Part shown: positions 8,526 through 16,468 of the stretch, piece after piece | Numbering within the stretch: position 1 is the stretch's first letter | How the letters are laid out: the number at the start of each line of letters is the position of its first letter | Assembly (NCBI GenBank): GCA_036961445.1 | Contig: JBALVO010000026.1 | Span: forward strand, 1-36,874 | Reading direction: 5' to 3' | Length of the DNA stretch: 36,874 nucleotides | Origin: JBALVO01 sp036961445 | Lineage (GTDB): Bacteria; Pseudomonadota; Gammaproteobacteria; Pseudomonadales; Halieaceae | Translations under genes and position numbers: made by a program | The notes under the pieces: model-generated | Database searches by the model: none | Seen by the model: only the letters and a program-made list of their open reading frames with translations | What the model was told of the DNA's origin: nothing

Positions 8526-8550
8526 AGGTGATGGTTTGGGTCACCTCTTT
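8526..8550 (+). terminator. Possible weak terminator after chrR
   Basis: A 6-bp stem (AGGTGA with TCACCT) encloses a 9-base loop and is followed by only CTTT. It lies about 90 bases after the chrR stop. The stem is short and the T-tract poor, so termination here is uncertain. Confidence 0.3.
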
Positions 8551-8651
8551 GCACTGTATCGCCATTGCCTCCTGCCATTAATCGGTTACGCTGGCATCCG
8601 CTTTAAGCAACAGCAGTAGATCAACCTGCCCACCGCATGTCTTAATTCGGA

Positions 8652-8683
8652 ATTCAGCTGCTGAATAGTCGGGATTATTCCCG
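8652..8683. repeat. Two adjacent short inverted repeats
   Basis: ATTCAGC and GCTGAAT form a perfect 7-bp inverted repeat around one T (8652-8666). Three bases later CGGGA and TCCCG flank TTAT (8670-8683). No T-tract follows. The first is dyad-like, as in operators; the second would make a small RNA hairpin. No known binding site was recognised. Confidence 0.5.
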
Positions 8684-8865
8684 CAAACCAAAGCCTGTGC
8701 TACAGTCCACGGCTGCCTCAGGCACCGGCACCTGGCGACAGCCAGATATGCAACAATCCTGTGAGCACCAGAAATAACCGCAGCCCCAAGAGGCATGCCC
8801 GATAAATGCTGGTGACCAATCACTGGCAGTTAACACTTAATACAAGTACGGGGGTACAAACCGCT

Positions 8866-10008
8866 ATGCGCATCGCCATTCCCAGAGAAACCCACCCGGG
8901 AGAAAATCGGGTACCGATAACGCCGGACCACGCCAAGAAGCTGGTTGCTATGGGCGCTGACCTGGTCATTGAAGCAGGGCTGGGGGCTGGTTCCGGTTTC
9001 ACCGATTCAGAGTACGCAGACGTGGGAGCTAGTATTTCCCAGGATCGCAATGCGCTATTTAGCAGCGCTGACCTGCTGCTGCGCCTGCGTAAGCCAGAGC
9101 TGGATGAAGTCAAGCTGATGCAGCGCGGCTGTATTCATATCAGCTACCTGGATCCCTTTAACGAGCGTGAACTGGTGGTTGCGCTCAAGGAGCAGGGCGT
9201 TACTGCGATTAGTATGGAAATGATTCCGCGTACTACACGCAGCCAGAAGATGGACGCCTTGAGCTCCCAGGCTAATCTCGCTGGCTATGTGATGGTAATC
9301 CAGGCTGCGACACACCTGCCGCGTATCTTCCCCATGATGATGACCCCGGCGGGCACTCTCAAGCCGGCCAATGTGTTTGTAATCGGCGCTGGCGTTGCAG
9401 GTCTGCAGGCTATTGCCACCGCCAAGCGTCTGGGTGCCAAGGTCACGGCCTTTGATACCCGTCCGGTGGTGGCAGAACAGGTGCAGTCGCTGGGCGCCAA
9501 GTTCCTGGAGATCGACCTGGGTGAAACCGGCCAGACCGCTGGCGGTTACGCCCTGGAGCTGACACCGGAACAGGTGGCCATTCAGCGCCAGGCACAGAAG
9601 GATGTTATCGCTAAATCCGATGTCGTCATTACCACAGCCCAAGTGTTCGGTCGCAAGCCCCCGGTGCTGGTTACCAAAGACATGATCGAGGGTATGGCTC
9701 GGGGTTCTGTCATTGTTGACATGGCCGCCGAAACAGGCGGTAACGTAGAAGGCTCCGTAGCGAATGAAGTTATAGAGTGGTCCGGAGTCACTATTATTGG
9801 CAAGGGCAACCTGGCCGGTGAAGTGGCTCGCGACGCCAGCCAGATGTACTCCTCCAACCTGTTTAACCTGGTGGAGGACAATTGGCATAAAGAGCAAAAA
9901 TTGTTCACGGTGGATTTCGAAGACGACATCCTGCCCGGCTGCACCATCACCTATGAGGGTGAAGTGGTGAACGAAACCATCAAGAATATTCTGGAAGGGG
10001 GTGCGTAA
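8866..10008 (+). CDS. pntAA: Proton-translocating NAD(P) transhydrogenase subunit alpha part 1 (NAD-binding)
   Basis: 380 residues, beginning MRIAIPRETHPGENRVPITP, the start of the soluble dI subunit. The NAD-binding glycine motif VIGAGVAGLQAIATAKRLGA and the loop following KVTAFDTRP are clear, as is the RSQKMDALSSQANLAGY segment that contacts the neighbouring domain. It binds NAD(H) at the cytoplasmic face; the full complex exchanges hydride between NADH and NADP+ using the proton gradient. The frame is open to ATG 8806, but ATG 8866 matches the family start and has GGGGG 11 bases before it. Length fits the split-subunit form found in Rhodospirillum and pseudomonads, not the fused E. coli PntA. 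Confidence 0.96.
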   Translation: MRIAIPRETHPGENRVPITPDHAKKLVAMGADLVIEAGLGAGSGFTDSEYADVGASISQDRNALFSSADLLLRLRKPELDEVKLMQRGCIHISYLDPFNERELVVALKEQGVTAISMEMIPRTTRSQKMDALSSQANLAGYVMVIQAATHLPRIFPMMMTPAGTLKPANVFVIGAGVAGLQAIATAKRLGAKVTAFDTRPVVAEQVQSLGAKFLEIDLGETGQTAGGYALELTPEQVAIQRQAQKDVIAKSDVVITTAQVFGRKPPVLVTKDMIEGMARGSVIVDMAAETGGNVEGSVANEVIEWSGVTIIGKGNLAGEVARDASQMYSSNLFNLVEDNWHKEQKLFTVDFEDDILPGCTITYEGEVVNETIKNILEGGA

Positions 10009-10009
10009 C

Positions 10010-10297
10010 ATGATACCTGCAGAAGTTTTCCTCACATTTATCCTTATGTTGTCCATCTTTCTGGGCTTCGAACTGATCAACAAGGTACCTGCGACTCTGC
10101 ATACACCGCTGATGTCCGGTGCCAATGCAATCTCAGGTATCACCGTGGTAGGCGCGATCGGCCTCGCCGGTACCGGTGATCAGGACCTGGCCAACTGGCT
10201 GGGTGCCGCTGCGGTGGCTCTGGCCTCAGTCAATGTTGTGGGCGGTTACCTGGTAACTGACCGCATGTTGGCCATGTTCAAGAAGAAGGGGAGCTAG
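10010..10297 (+). CDS. pntAB: NAD(P) transhydrogenase subunit alpha part 2 (membrane)
   Basis: 95-residue membrane protein with about three transmembrane segments: FLTFILMLSIFLGFELI, a middle segment around AISGITVVGAIGLAG, and AAVALASVNVVGGYLV. This is the small PntAB subunit, equal to the first part of the E. coli PntA membrane domain, and forms the proton channel with PntB. ATG 10010 starts one base after the pntAA stop with a G-rich ribosome site (GGGGG) about 8 bases upstream; GTG 10001 would overlap pntAA and add three residues. It sits between pntAA and pntB in a tight operon. Confidence 0.94.
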   Translation: MIPAEVFLTFILMLSIFLGFELINKVPATLHTPLMSGANAISGITVVGAIGLAGTGDQDLANWLGAAAVALASVNVVGGYLVTDRMLAMFKKKGS

Positions 10298-10302
10298 ACG
10301 CT

Positions 10303-11655
10303 ATGGATATTCTCATTCAACTTGCCTACGTCGTTTCCGGTGCCCTGTTTATTTATGGCCTGAAGCAACTGGGTTCCCCCGCGACTGCCCGTCGTGGTAA
10401 CGCGATTTCTTCCCTGGGTATGCTGGTAGCTGTGGTGGCTGCCCTATTGGACCAGGGGATTGTTGATTTCCAGTGGATTGTGCTGGGCTTTGTGGTCGGC
10501 GGTGCCGTGGGTGGTGCCGCAGCGCGTATGGTGCAGATGACGGCCATGCCGGAAATGGTCGCCCTGTTTAATGGTTTCGGCGGAATGGCCAGCCTGCTGG
10601 TCGGTTGGGCGGCTCTGAGCCCCACGTCAGAAACGTTTACCTTGATCACCATTATCCTGTCTATCCTGATCGGTGGCGTTACCTTTACCGGTAGCATGAT
10701 TGCCTACGGTAAGCTCAGTGAAAAAATTGGCAGTGGTGCGGTCTTGTTCAATGGCCAACAGGTGGTAAACAGCCTGATCGTACTGGGTATTTTGGCTAGC
10801 TCGGTGATGTTTTGCCTGGAGCCGGGCAACAGCCAGTGGCTGTTCCTGGTCATTGCGCTGTCGCTGGTTTTCGGGGTCATGGTGGTTATTCCCATCGGCG
10901 GTGCTGACATGCCCGTGGTGATCTCCCTGCTGAACTCCTATTCAGGCCTGGCAGCCTGTGCCGCAGGTTTCGCCGTAGACAACAATATCCTAATAGTGGC
11001 CGGCTCACTGGTGGGTGCTTCGGGCATCATTCTCACCCAGATCATGTGCAAGGCAATGAACCGTTCCCTGGGTAATGTGCTGTTCAGTGGCTTTGGCAGC
11101 GGCAAGGTGGAAGAGACAGCAGTGGAGGGTGAGATTAAGCCTATTTCCGTCGAGGATGCCTACTACATACTCGAAGCAGCGAGCAGCATCGCTATCGTGC
11201 CGGGTTACGGCATGGCGGTCGCCCAGGCCCAGCATGTAGTCAAGGAGCTATGTGAGTTGCTGGAGCGAAACGGCAGCGAGGTAAATTTTGGTATCCACCC
11301 GGTGGCGGGCCGTATGCCTGGCCATATGAACGTGTTACTCGCTGAGGCAGACGTGCCCTATGACCAGCTATTGGAAATGGATGACATTAACCCGCGCATG
11401 GAAAACGTTGATGTGGCTATTGTTATCGGTGCCAACGACGTGGTGAACCCTGCGGCCCGGGAGTCTGAGTCTTCCCCGATCTACGGCATGCCGATAATCA
11501 ACGTGGACCACGCCCGCACGGTGTTCGTGCTGAAACGCTCTATGGCATCAGGCTTTGCCGGCATTGAGAATCCATTGTTCTACAAAGACAATACGCGAAT
11601 GTTGTTTGGTGATGCCAAGGAGTCTATAGGCGGCCTGATTCGCGAGTTCAATTGA
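10303..11655 (+). CDS. pntB: NAD(P) transhydrogenase subunit beta
   Basis: 450 residues. The N-terminal ~270 are strongly hydrophobic with many transmembrane segments, and include the conserved FNGFGGMASLLVG and VLFNGQQVVNS stretches. The C-terminal ~180 form the NADP(H)-binding dIII domain with IVPGYGMAVAQAQH (the GYGMA motif), HPVAGRMPGHMNVLLAEA and VIGANDVVNP, all typical of PntB. It pairs with PntAA/PntAB to make NADPH at the expense of the proton gradient. The start has GGGGAG upstream and lies 5 bases after pntAB. A strong terminator follows. Confidence 0.97.
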   Translation: MDILIQLAYVVSGALFIYGLKQLGSPATARRGNAISSLGMLVAVVAALLDQGIVDFQWIVLGFVVGGAVGGAAARMVQMTAMPEMVALFNGFGGMASLLVGWAALSPTSETFTLITIILSILIGGVTFTGSMIAYGKLSEKIGSGAVLFNGQQVVNSLIVLGILASSVMFCLEPGNSQWLFLVIALSLVFGVMVVIPIGGADMPVVISLLNSYSGLAACAAGFAVDNNILIVAGSLVGASGIILTQIMCKAMNRSLGNVLFSGFGSGKVEETAVEGEIKPISVEDAYYILEAASSIAIVPGYGMAVAQAQHVVKELCELLERNGSEVNFGIHPVAGRMPGHMNVLLAEADVPYDQLLEMDDINPRMENVDVAIVIGANDVVNPAARESESSPIYGMPIINVDHARTVFVLKRSMASGFAGIENPLFYKDNTRMLFGDAKESIGGLIREFN

Positions 11656-11679
11656 TCCAATAGCAATAAAAATACGCTT

Positions 11680-11707
11680 AACGCCGGCCGCTGTGCCGGC
11701 GTTTTTG
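11680..11707 (+). terminator. Rho-independent terminator of the pnt operon
   Basis: AACGCCGGC (11680-11688) pairs with GCCGGCGTT (11695-11703) around a 6-base loop, followed by a run of T interrupted by a G. It lies 25 bases after the pntB stop. Confidence 0.88.
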
Positions 11708-11719
11708 TTGGCCTATTTT

Positions 11720-11751
11720 GTGCTATATCCCGGTTCTGTCAGTGCTATATC
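11720..11751 (+). repeat. 10-bp direct repeat GTGCTATATC
   Basis: GTGCTATATC occurs at 11720-11729 and again at 11742-11751, start-to-start 22 bases (about two helical turns). It sits between the pnt terminator and the hemerythrin-like gene and could be a regulator site or part of the promoter; no known operator was recognised. Confidence 0.4.
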
Positions 11752-11903
11752 GATCGGATTGACGGGCGTAAATGCTGCTGCGGTTCAGAAAGTCGACCTC
11801 ACCGCACAGTTGTACAATCCATGAGCAGGATCAATGCGTCATAGAGTTGGACAGACTAGGCTGAGAGCATAAGCTGGGTGGAGTTATTTGAGGAGAATGG
11901 ACT

Positions 11904-12965
11904 ATGGCAGTTATTGCAAAGGCGGGTGTTGCGAAGAAGTCCGCCGCTAAAAAGGCGGGAGTGGGCAAAAAAAAGCCGGCAAAGAAGGCTTCCGTGAAGA
12001 AGACTACTCGCGCCAATACATCAAGTGCGGGGTACAAGGACAAAAATACCATGGGCAGGAAGTCGCCTGCTTTTGGTAACCAGCGCACGGAACAGCCTCT
12101 GATGAAGGCGTTGCGCGCAGAGCATCGTCACATTGCCACGGTGATGCAGCTGTTTGCTGATCAGCTCAAGATAATTGAGACCGGTGAGTTGGTCGATACC
12201 CATGTCGTCTACGAGATCATGGACTATATGGTCAGCTGGCCGGATCGCTACCACCACCCCCGCGAAGACCTGATTTATGGACGCGTCGCCGAGATTGATG
12301 CAAAGGCTGCAGACGAAGTGGATACGTTGCAGCGCGACCATGACCGAACTGCCAAGCGCGGCCGCCAGGTACTGCAGGACATCGAGCGCTGGCGCAGGGG
12401 CGATGTCTCAGGCGCGGTGGTTGCCAAGGGCGGCCAGGCCTATATCGACCATATGTACGAGCATATGAATATAGAAGAGAAAGTGGTTTTTCCTCATATC
12501 GAAGCAGTATTAAGTATTCAGGACTGGCGTGAGCTGGCTGAAGACGACCAGTTGCAGGCGGTGACCGATCCAGTATTTGGTACTCGGGTGCAGCGTGAAT
12601 TTCGCAATATGACCCGCAAGCTGCGGCGCAACGTCCGTCGTGGCGTCGAACGGGGCACGATGATCGAATGGATTGGCATTGAAGCGCTAATGGAGTCGCT
12701 GGAAGTGATGTCCATGGCCTTCGATTCAGCGCGCCATACCGGCGGTGGACACCTGCGAGGCGCATTGGAGGACTCCCGTGATATGTTCCGGGAATCACCG
12801 TTGTTAGCGCCTTTTCGCTGTGCCACCAATAATGCAAGAGTAACTTTTCGTCTGCTGGGTGATATCGCGGAAATTTCCAGGGAGGTGCTGGATGACCTGT
12901 CCCGTGTTAACCAGGAACGAAAGGATCGAGTTCGTCTGCTGGATCGTGAGCCGGTTCGTCGCTGA
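11904..12965 (+). CDS. Hemerythrin-like HHE domain protein with histone-H1-like N-terminal tail
   Basis: 353 residues. The first ~50 are rich in Lys and Ala (KKSAAKKAG, KKKPAKKASVKK), like histone H1 and AlgP tails, with no signal peptide. An HHE hemerythrin-like domain follows (about 65-200), with candidate iron ligands in AEHRHIA (His 74, 76), YHHPRED (His 117/118, Glu 121), RDHDR (His 146) and HMYEHMNIEE (His 183, 187, Glu 191/192). Such domains bind a di-iron centre and sense or store oxygen, NO or iron. The C-terminal ~150 residues are helical-looking and not recognised. The start has GAGGAG 8 bases upstream, so the basic tail is real coding sequence; ATG at 12050 would remove it but lacks a good ribosome site. 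The gene stands alone and its 3' end overlaps the convergent ABC transporter gene by 59 bases. Confidence 0.85.
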   Translation: MAVIAKAGVAKKSAAKKAGVGKKKPAKKASVKKTTRANTSSAGYKDKNTMGRKSPAFGNQRTEQPLMKALRAEHRHIATVMQLFADQLKIIETGELVDTHVVYEIMDYMVSWPDRYHHPREDLIYGRVAEIDAKAADEVDTLQRDHDRTAKRGRQVLQDIERWRRGDVSGAVVAKGGQAYIDHMYEHMNIEEKVVFPHIEAVLSIQDWRELAEDDQLQAVTDPVFGTRVQREFRNMTRKLRRNVRRGVERGTMIEWIGIEALMESLEVMSMAFDSARHTGGGHLRGALEDSRDMFRESPLLAPFRCATNNARVTFRLLGDIAEISREVLDDLSRVNQERKDRVRLLDREPVRR

Positions 12966-14742
12966 CCCTGGAGTTGCGAAACTGCAAGCTGGCCAGGCGC
13001 GCATAGAGCGGACAGCTTTTTAGCAGATCGTCGTGGGTGCCTGTCGCTATAATCCGACCCTGGTCCAGCACGGCAATATTATCGGCGTGGAGTATGGTGG
13101 ACAGGCGGTGGGCGATGATCACCGTGGTGCGATTGCGCATCAGCTCTTGCAAGGCCAATTGCACCTGATATTCGCTCTGTGTGTCCAGAGCGCTGGTTGC
13201 CTCATCCAGCAATAAAATTTCCGGATCATTGAGTATTGCCCTGGCAAGGGCGATACGCTGACGCTGGCCGCCGGATAATCGTACACCCTGTTCACCTAAA
13301 TGACTGGCGTAGCCCTCGGGCAACTGGGTAATAAAGTCATGGGCGTGAGCGGCGTGAGCAGCAGCGGTGACCTCCTCATCGCTGGCCCCTGGTTTGCCAT
13401 AGGCGATGTTATAGCGCACGTCGCCGGTAAACAGGGCCGGGGTTTGCGGCACCAGCGCGATGTGTTCGCGTAATTGCTGCAGGCCGAGATCGCGGATGTC
13501 TTCGCCATTCAACAAAACCTGGCCCTGCTGCGGATCATAGAAACGTTGTAGTAATTCGAATACCGTGGATTTCCCGGCACCAGAAGGCCCTACCAGAGCC
13601 AGGCTCTTGCCGGCTTCTATTAGCAGGGAAAAGTCCCGTAGAGCGGCCTGTTCCGGGCGAGTCGGATAGAAAAAGCGGATATTGTCCAGCTGCAGTTCTG
13701 GCCTGATGTCGCCTGCGGGTACCTCCTGTCTGCCGGGGTCTATGATCAGGCTGCGCGTATTGAGTAATTCCACCAGACGCTCCGCGGCGCCGGCGGCGCG
13801 TTGTAGTTCACCCCACACTTCGGAAATGGTCGCTACGCCGCTACCGACCATGATGGCGTAGAACACGAAGGCACCCAGTTCACCACCGCTCATGCGACCG
13901 CTGATGACATCCTGCCCGCCTTCCCACATCATGCCCGCCATACCGACAAACAGTAGCAAGATAGCGCCGCAAATCAGCAGCGAGCGTTGCAAAATTCGCC
14001 GTTTGGCTATGTTAAAGGCGCGTTCGACTTCTTTGTCGAAGGCCGCTGTCTCGAACTGTTCCTGGGTGTAACTCTGCACTACCCGTATGTGCTGGATTAT
14101 TTCGCCGGCATAGCTGCCGACATTGGCAATGCTGTCCTGGCTTTCATTAGACAGGCGCCTGACCCGCCTGCCGAATACCAGAATGGGCAGAAGTACCAGC
14201 GGCACGCCCACCGCGATGATCAGACTGAGTTTCAGGTTGGTGATGAACATCATCACCAATGCCCCGATCATGGTCAGACTGCTGCGCAGCGCCATACTGA
14301 ATGATGAGCCGATGATGGTCTGTAGCAGGGTGGTATCAGTGGTCAGGCGCGACATGATCTCGCCACTGCGGTTGGTTTCGAAAAACCCCGGGTGCAGGCG
14401 CACCACGTTGTCGAATACGGCTTTGCGGATATCTGCGCTGACCCGCTCTCCCAGCCAGGAGACAAGATAAAAACGCACGAAGGTGCCCACCGCTATAGCC
14501 GCAGCTATGACGATTAACAGAGTGACTGCGCTTAACAGGGCATCACTGGTGCCGCCGCCGAAACCCTGATCGATTAATACTTGCAGGCCGCGACCTAATG
14601 ACAAGGTGGCACCAGCGGTGAACAGCAACGCGACACTGGCACCGGCCAGCTGCGGTTTGTATTGTTTCAGCAACGCCAGTACCGGCATTAAAGAAGTTAG
14701 CCCCTTTGCAAGGGGGGGCTGCTCATCCGAAGAATGGGCCAT
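12907..14742 (-). CDS. ABC half-transporter, MsbA/subfamily B type
   Basis: 611 residues with a fused membrane domain and ATPase domain. The membrane domain (about 30-320) has the six-helix exporter pattern, including RFYLVSWLGERVSADIR and FFETNRSGEIMSRLTTDT. The ATPase domain has Walker A GPSGAGKST near 383-392, signature LSGGQRQRIALARAIL, and Walker B LLLDEATSALD. It should act as a homodimer exporter at the inner membrane; the substrate (lipid or drug) cannot be told, and it is not clearly the essential MsbA. The ATG overlaps the tatC stop by one base (TGATG), so it is translated with the tat genes. Its last 59 bases overlap the convergent hemerythrin-like gene. Confidence 0.92.
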   Translation of the reverse strand: MAHSSDEQPPLAKGLTSLMPVLALLKQYKPQLAGASVALLFTAGATLSLGRGLQVLIDQGFGGGTSDALLSAVTLLIVIAAAIAVGTFVRFYLVSWLGERVSADIRKAVFDNVVRLHPGFFETNRSGEIMSRLTTDTTLLQTIIGSSFSMALRSSLTMIGALVMMFITNLKLSLIIAVGVPLVLLPILVFGRRVRRLSNESQDSIANVGSYAGEIIQHIRVVQSYTQEQFETAAFDKEVERAFNIAKRRILQRSLLICGAILLLFVGMAGMMWEGGQDVISGRMSGGELGAFVFYAIMVGSGVATISEVWGELQRAAGAAERLVELLNTRSLIIDPGRQEVPAGDIRPELQLDNIRFFYPTRPEQAALRDFSLLIEAGKSLALVGPSGAGKSTVFELLQRFYDPQQGQVLLNGEDIRDLGLQQLREHIALVPQTPALFTGDVRYNIAYGKPGASDEEVTAAAHAAHAHDFITQLPEGYASHLGEQGVRLSGGQRQRIALARAILNDPEILLLDEATSALDTQSEYQVQLALQELMRNRTTVIIAHRLSTILHADNIAVLDQGRIIATGTHDDLLKSCPLYARLASLQFRNSRVSDEPAHDPADELDPFVPG

Positions 14743-15494
14743 CAGGTTGCTTCGGTATCAGCATCATTTCGCTGTACGAAACGCCCGCAAAACACTCCGA
14801 TCTCAAACAAAAGCCACATAGGGAGGGCCAGTAATGACTGGGAAATGATGTCAGGCGGAGTCAGCAGCATACCGAAGATAAAGCAGCCGACAATAATATA
14901 CGGGCGCTTTTTTGCCAGCTCTTCGGGGGTAGTGATGCCGGCCCATATCAACAGTACCGCTGCAATTGGAATTTCAAAGGCCAGTCCGAAGGCAAAAAAT
15001 AGCTTGAGCACGAAATCCAGATAGCTATTGATGTCGGTCATGATGGTGATGTCTTCTGGCGCGACACTGGTAAAAAAGGCGAAAATCAGGGGAAAGACTA
15101 CGAAATAGGCGAAGGCCGCTCCTGCATAAAACAGCATGATGCTCGATGCCAGCAACGGGATGGCCAGACGCCGTTCATGTTTATACATGCCTGGGGCGAT
15201 AAAGCTCCAGATCTGGTAGAGCACATAGGGCATAGCCAGGAAAATCGCCGCCACCAGAGTGAGCTTGAATGGCGTGAGGAAGGGCGATGCTACTTCTGTG
15301 GCAATCATGGTCGCCCCTGCGGGTAAAATAGCTCGCAGTGGCTCTGACACAAAAGCGTATATTTCGTTGGCGAAGGGGAACAGGCAGATGAACATGATGA
15401 GGACTGCCAGCATTGCTCGCAGTAACTTGTCGCGCAACTCGGTGAGATGAGCGACCAGCGGTAAAGGCTGGTCTATGGGTTCCGAATCGCTCAT
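14742..15494 (-). CDS. tatC: Sec-independent protein translocase TatC
   Basis: 250-residue inner-membrane protein with six predicted transmembrane helices. The N-terminal HLTELRDKLLRA motif is the conserved TatC cytoplasmic signal-peptide contact, and FALPFAN-type and YVLYQIWSFIAPGMYKHERR segments are present (the latter near residues 90-110). TatC is the receptor for twin-arginine signal peptides and works with TatA and TatB to export folded proteins. The ATG overlaps the tatB stop (ATGA). Confidence 0.97.
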   Translation of the reverse strand: MSDSEPIDQPLPLVAHLTELRDKLLRAMLAVLIMFICLFPFANEIYAFVSEPLRAILPAGATMIATEVASPFLTPFKLTLVAAIFLAMPYVLYQIWSFIAPGMYKHERRLAIPLLASSIMLFYAGAAFAYFVVFPLIFAFFTSVAPEDITIMTDINSYLDFVLKLFFAFGLAFEIPIAAVLLIWAGITTPEELAKKRPYIIVGCFIFGMLLTPPDIISQSLLALPMWLLFEIGVFCGRFVQRNDADTEAT

Positions 15495-15850
15495 TCCGCG
15501 CTCTTGTTACCGGAATCGGACACCGGTGTGGATGGGCGCACGGGGTCGGTGCCGGTGCCGGGCGTCTCTTCGGGTGTCGCCGATGAGCTTACTTCAGCGG
15601 TGTCGTGGATACTGTTTTGTATGTCCTTTGTCTGTTGCTGTAACTGTTCGCCGGTTTTACGCAACTCCTGCATAACTGAGTCGTTGTGTAGCTCCTGCTG
15701 AACTTCCTGCTTGATATCGTTAAACCCACGCTTGATACGATTTAACCACAGGCTTGCGGTCCTGATCGTACTCGGCAGACGCTCTGGTCCTATGACCAGT
15801 AGACTCACTACCGCGATGATAACGAGCTCGGCAAACCCTATGTCGAACAT
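15491..15850 (-). CDS. tatB: Sec-independent protein translocase TatB
   Basis: 119 residues: an N-terminal transmembrane helix (FAELVIIAVVSLLVIGPERLP, with Glu 8 and the GPERLP hinge typical of TatB), an amphipathic helix, and a Pro/Ser/Thr-rich polar tail. TatB with TatC recognises twin-arginine substrates. It begins 7 bases after the tatA stop and overlaps tatC by 4 bases. Confidence 0.95.
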   Translation of the reverse strand: MFDIGFAELVIIAVVSLLVIGPERLPSTIRTASLWLNRIKRGFNDIKQEVQQELHNDSVMQELRKTGEQLQQQTKDIQNSIHDTAEVSSSATPEETPGTGTDPVRPSTPVSDSGNKSAE

Positions 15851-15857
15851 TCAGCGA

Positions 15858-16073
15858 TTACTTGTCCTTGCCCGTATCATTACCTGACTCTCCCGGGGAG
15901 GCCTCGTCCTTTGGTTCTTGCGCAGCACCGTCGTCTGTCATACTTTTCCGAAACCCTTTAACCGCGCTGCCCAAATCGCTGCCAAGTGTGCGCAGTCGCT
16001 TGGTGCCAAACAGCATGATGACGATTGCCAGTATGATCAATAATTGCCATACACTAATTCCACCAATACCCAT
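15858..16073 (-). CDS. tatA: Sec-independent protein translocase TatA
   Basis: 71 residues, with one N-terminal transmembrane helix (WQLLIILAIVIMLFG), the FGTKRL hinge, and the amphipathic helix SDLGSAVKGFRKSM followed by an acidic tail, the standard TatA plan. TatA oligomers form the translocation pore. A ribosome site (GGAGA) lies just before the ATG. First of three tat genes, downstream of hisE, an arrangement common in gammaproteobacteria. Confidence 0.95.
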   Translation of the reverse strand: MGIGGISVWQLLIILAIVIMLFGTKRLRTLGSDLGSAVKGFRKSMTDDGAAQEPKDEASPGESGNDTGKDK

Positions 16074-16129
16074 TACGTTCTCCTGATTACTACTTCTCGT
16101 GGATCTTAGCGCGTTTTATAGCCGCGCTG

Positions 16130-16468
16130 TCATTTGTTTTGATCGTTGCGTGCTGCCTTTTCCTGAAGCCCCGAAACACCGAAGCGTTGCCCCAGGCACT
16201 CCTGCACCGCCGCTATATCAAGGTCCAGGTGGGACAGCATTACCATACTGTGAAACCATAAGTCAGCCACCTCGCCAATCAGGGCCGCTGGATCACCACC
16301 GGATTCTACATCTTTTGCTGCGAGGATAACTTCAGTGGCTTCTTCGCCGACTTTTTCCAGAATCTTATTCAGGCCTTTATTGTGCAAACTGGCGACATAG
16401 GATTGTTCGGCGTCGCCGTGTCTGCGCGCAGCAATAGTGGCTGCCAATTGTTCAAGCTCATCGCTCAT
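16130..16468 (-). CDS. hisE: Phosphoribosyl-ATP pyrophosphatase
   Basis: 112 residues. The MazG-like helical fold is shown by SLHNKGLNKILEKVGEEATE (Glu 42, 43 and 46 as metal ligands) and the later GEVADLWFH. It hydrolyses phosphoribosyl-ATP to phosphoribosyl-AMP, the second step of histidine synthesis. The start at 16468 (MSDELEQL) is chosen because it overlaps the hisI stop in an ATGA arrangement; the longer open frame to 16525 runs into hisI. It is a stand-alone protein, not fused to HisI as in E. coli. Confidence 0.94.
   Translation of the reverse strand: MSDELEQLAATIAARRHGDAEQSYVASLHNKGLNKILEKVGEEATEVILAAKDVESGGDPAALIGEVADLWFHSMVMLSHLDLDIAAVQECLGQRFGVSGLQEKAARNDQNK

Larger units (their letters stand above)
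8434..8865. other. 432-nt intergenic region between chrR and pntAA
   Basis: No convincing gene is present; an 81-codon minus-strand frame (8823-8578) has no recognisable features. The region holds three small inverted repeats: AGGTGA/TCACCT (8526-8546), ATTCAGC-T-GCTGAAT (8652-8666) and CGGGA-TTAT-TCCCG (8670-8683). A promoter for the pnt operon must lie here or upstream, but I could not identify a confident -35/-10 pair. Confidence 0.6.

Noticed and set aside
8578..8823. An 81-codon minus-strand frame in the chrR-pntAA gap
   Set aside because: No ribosome site, no domain, and it crosses the inverted repeats; not enough support for a gene.
9055..10143. A 362-codon open frame on the minus strand opposite pntAA
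   Set aside because: It lies wholly antisense to a clear core gene, has no recognisable motif, and long antisense frames are common opposite biased codon use.
11653..11676. A third TGATCC just at the end of pntB
   Set aside because: At 18-base spacing the -10 position reads CTTAAC, not TA-type, and the pnt terminator follows at once, so it would not drive a gene.
12232..12837. A 201-codon minus-strand frame opposite the hemerythrin-like gene
   Set aside because: The HHE motifs on the plus strand are convincing; the antisense protein is low-complexity and Arg/Pro-rich.
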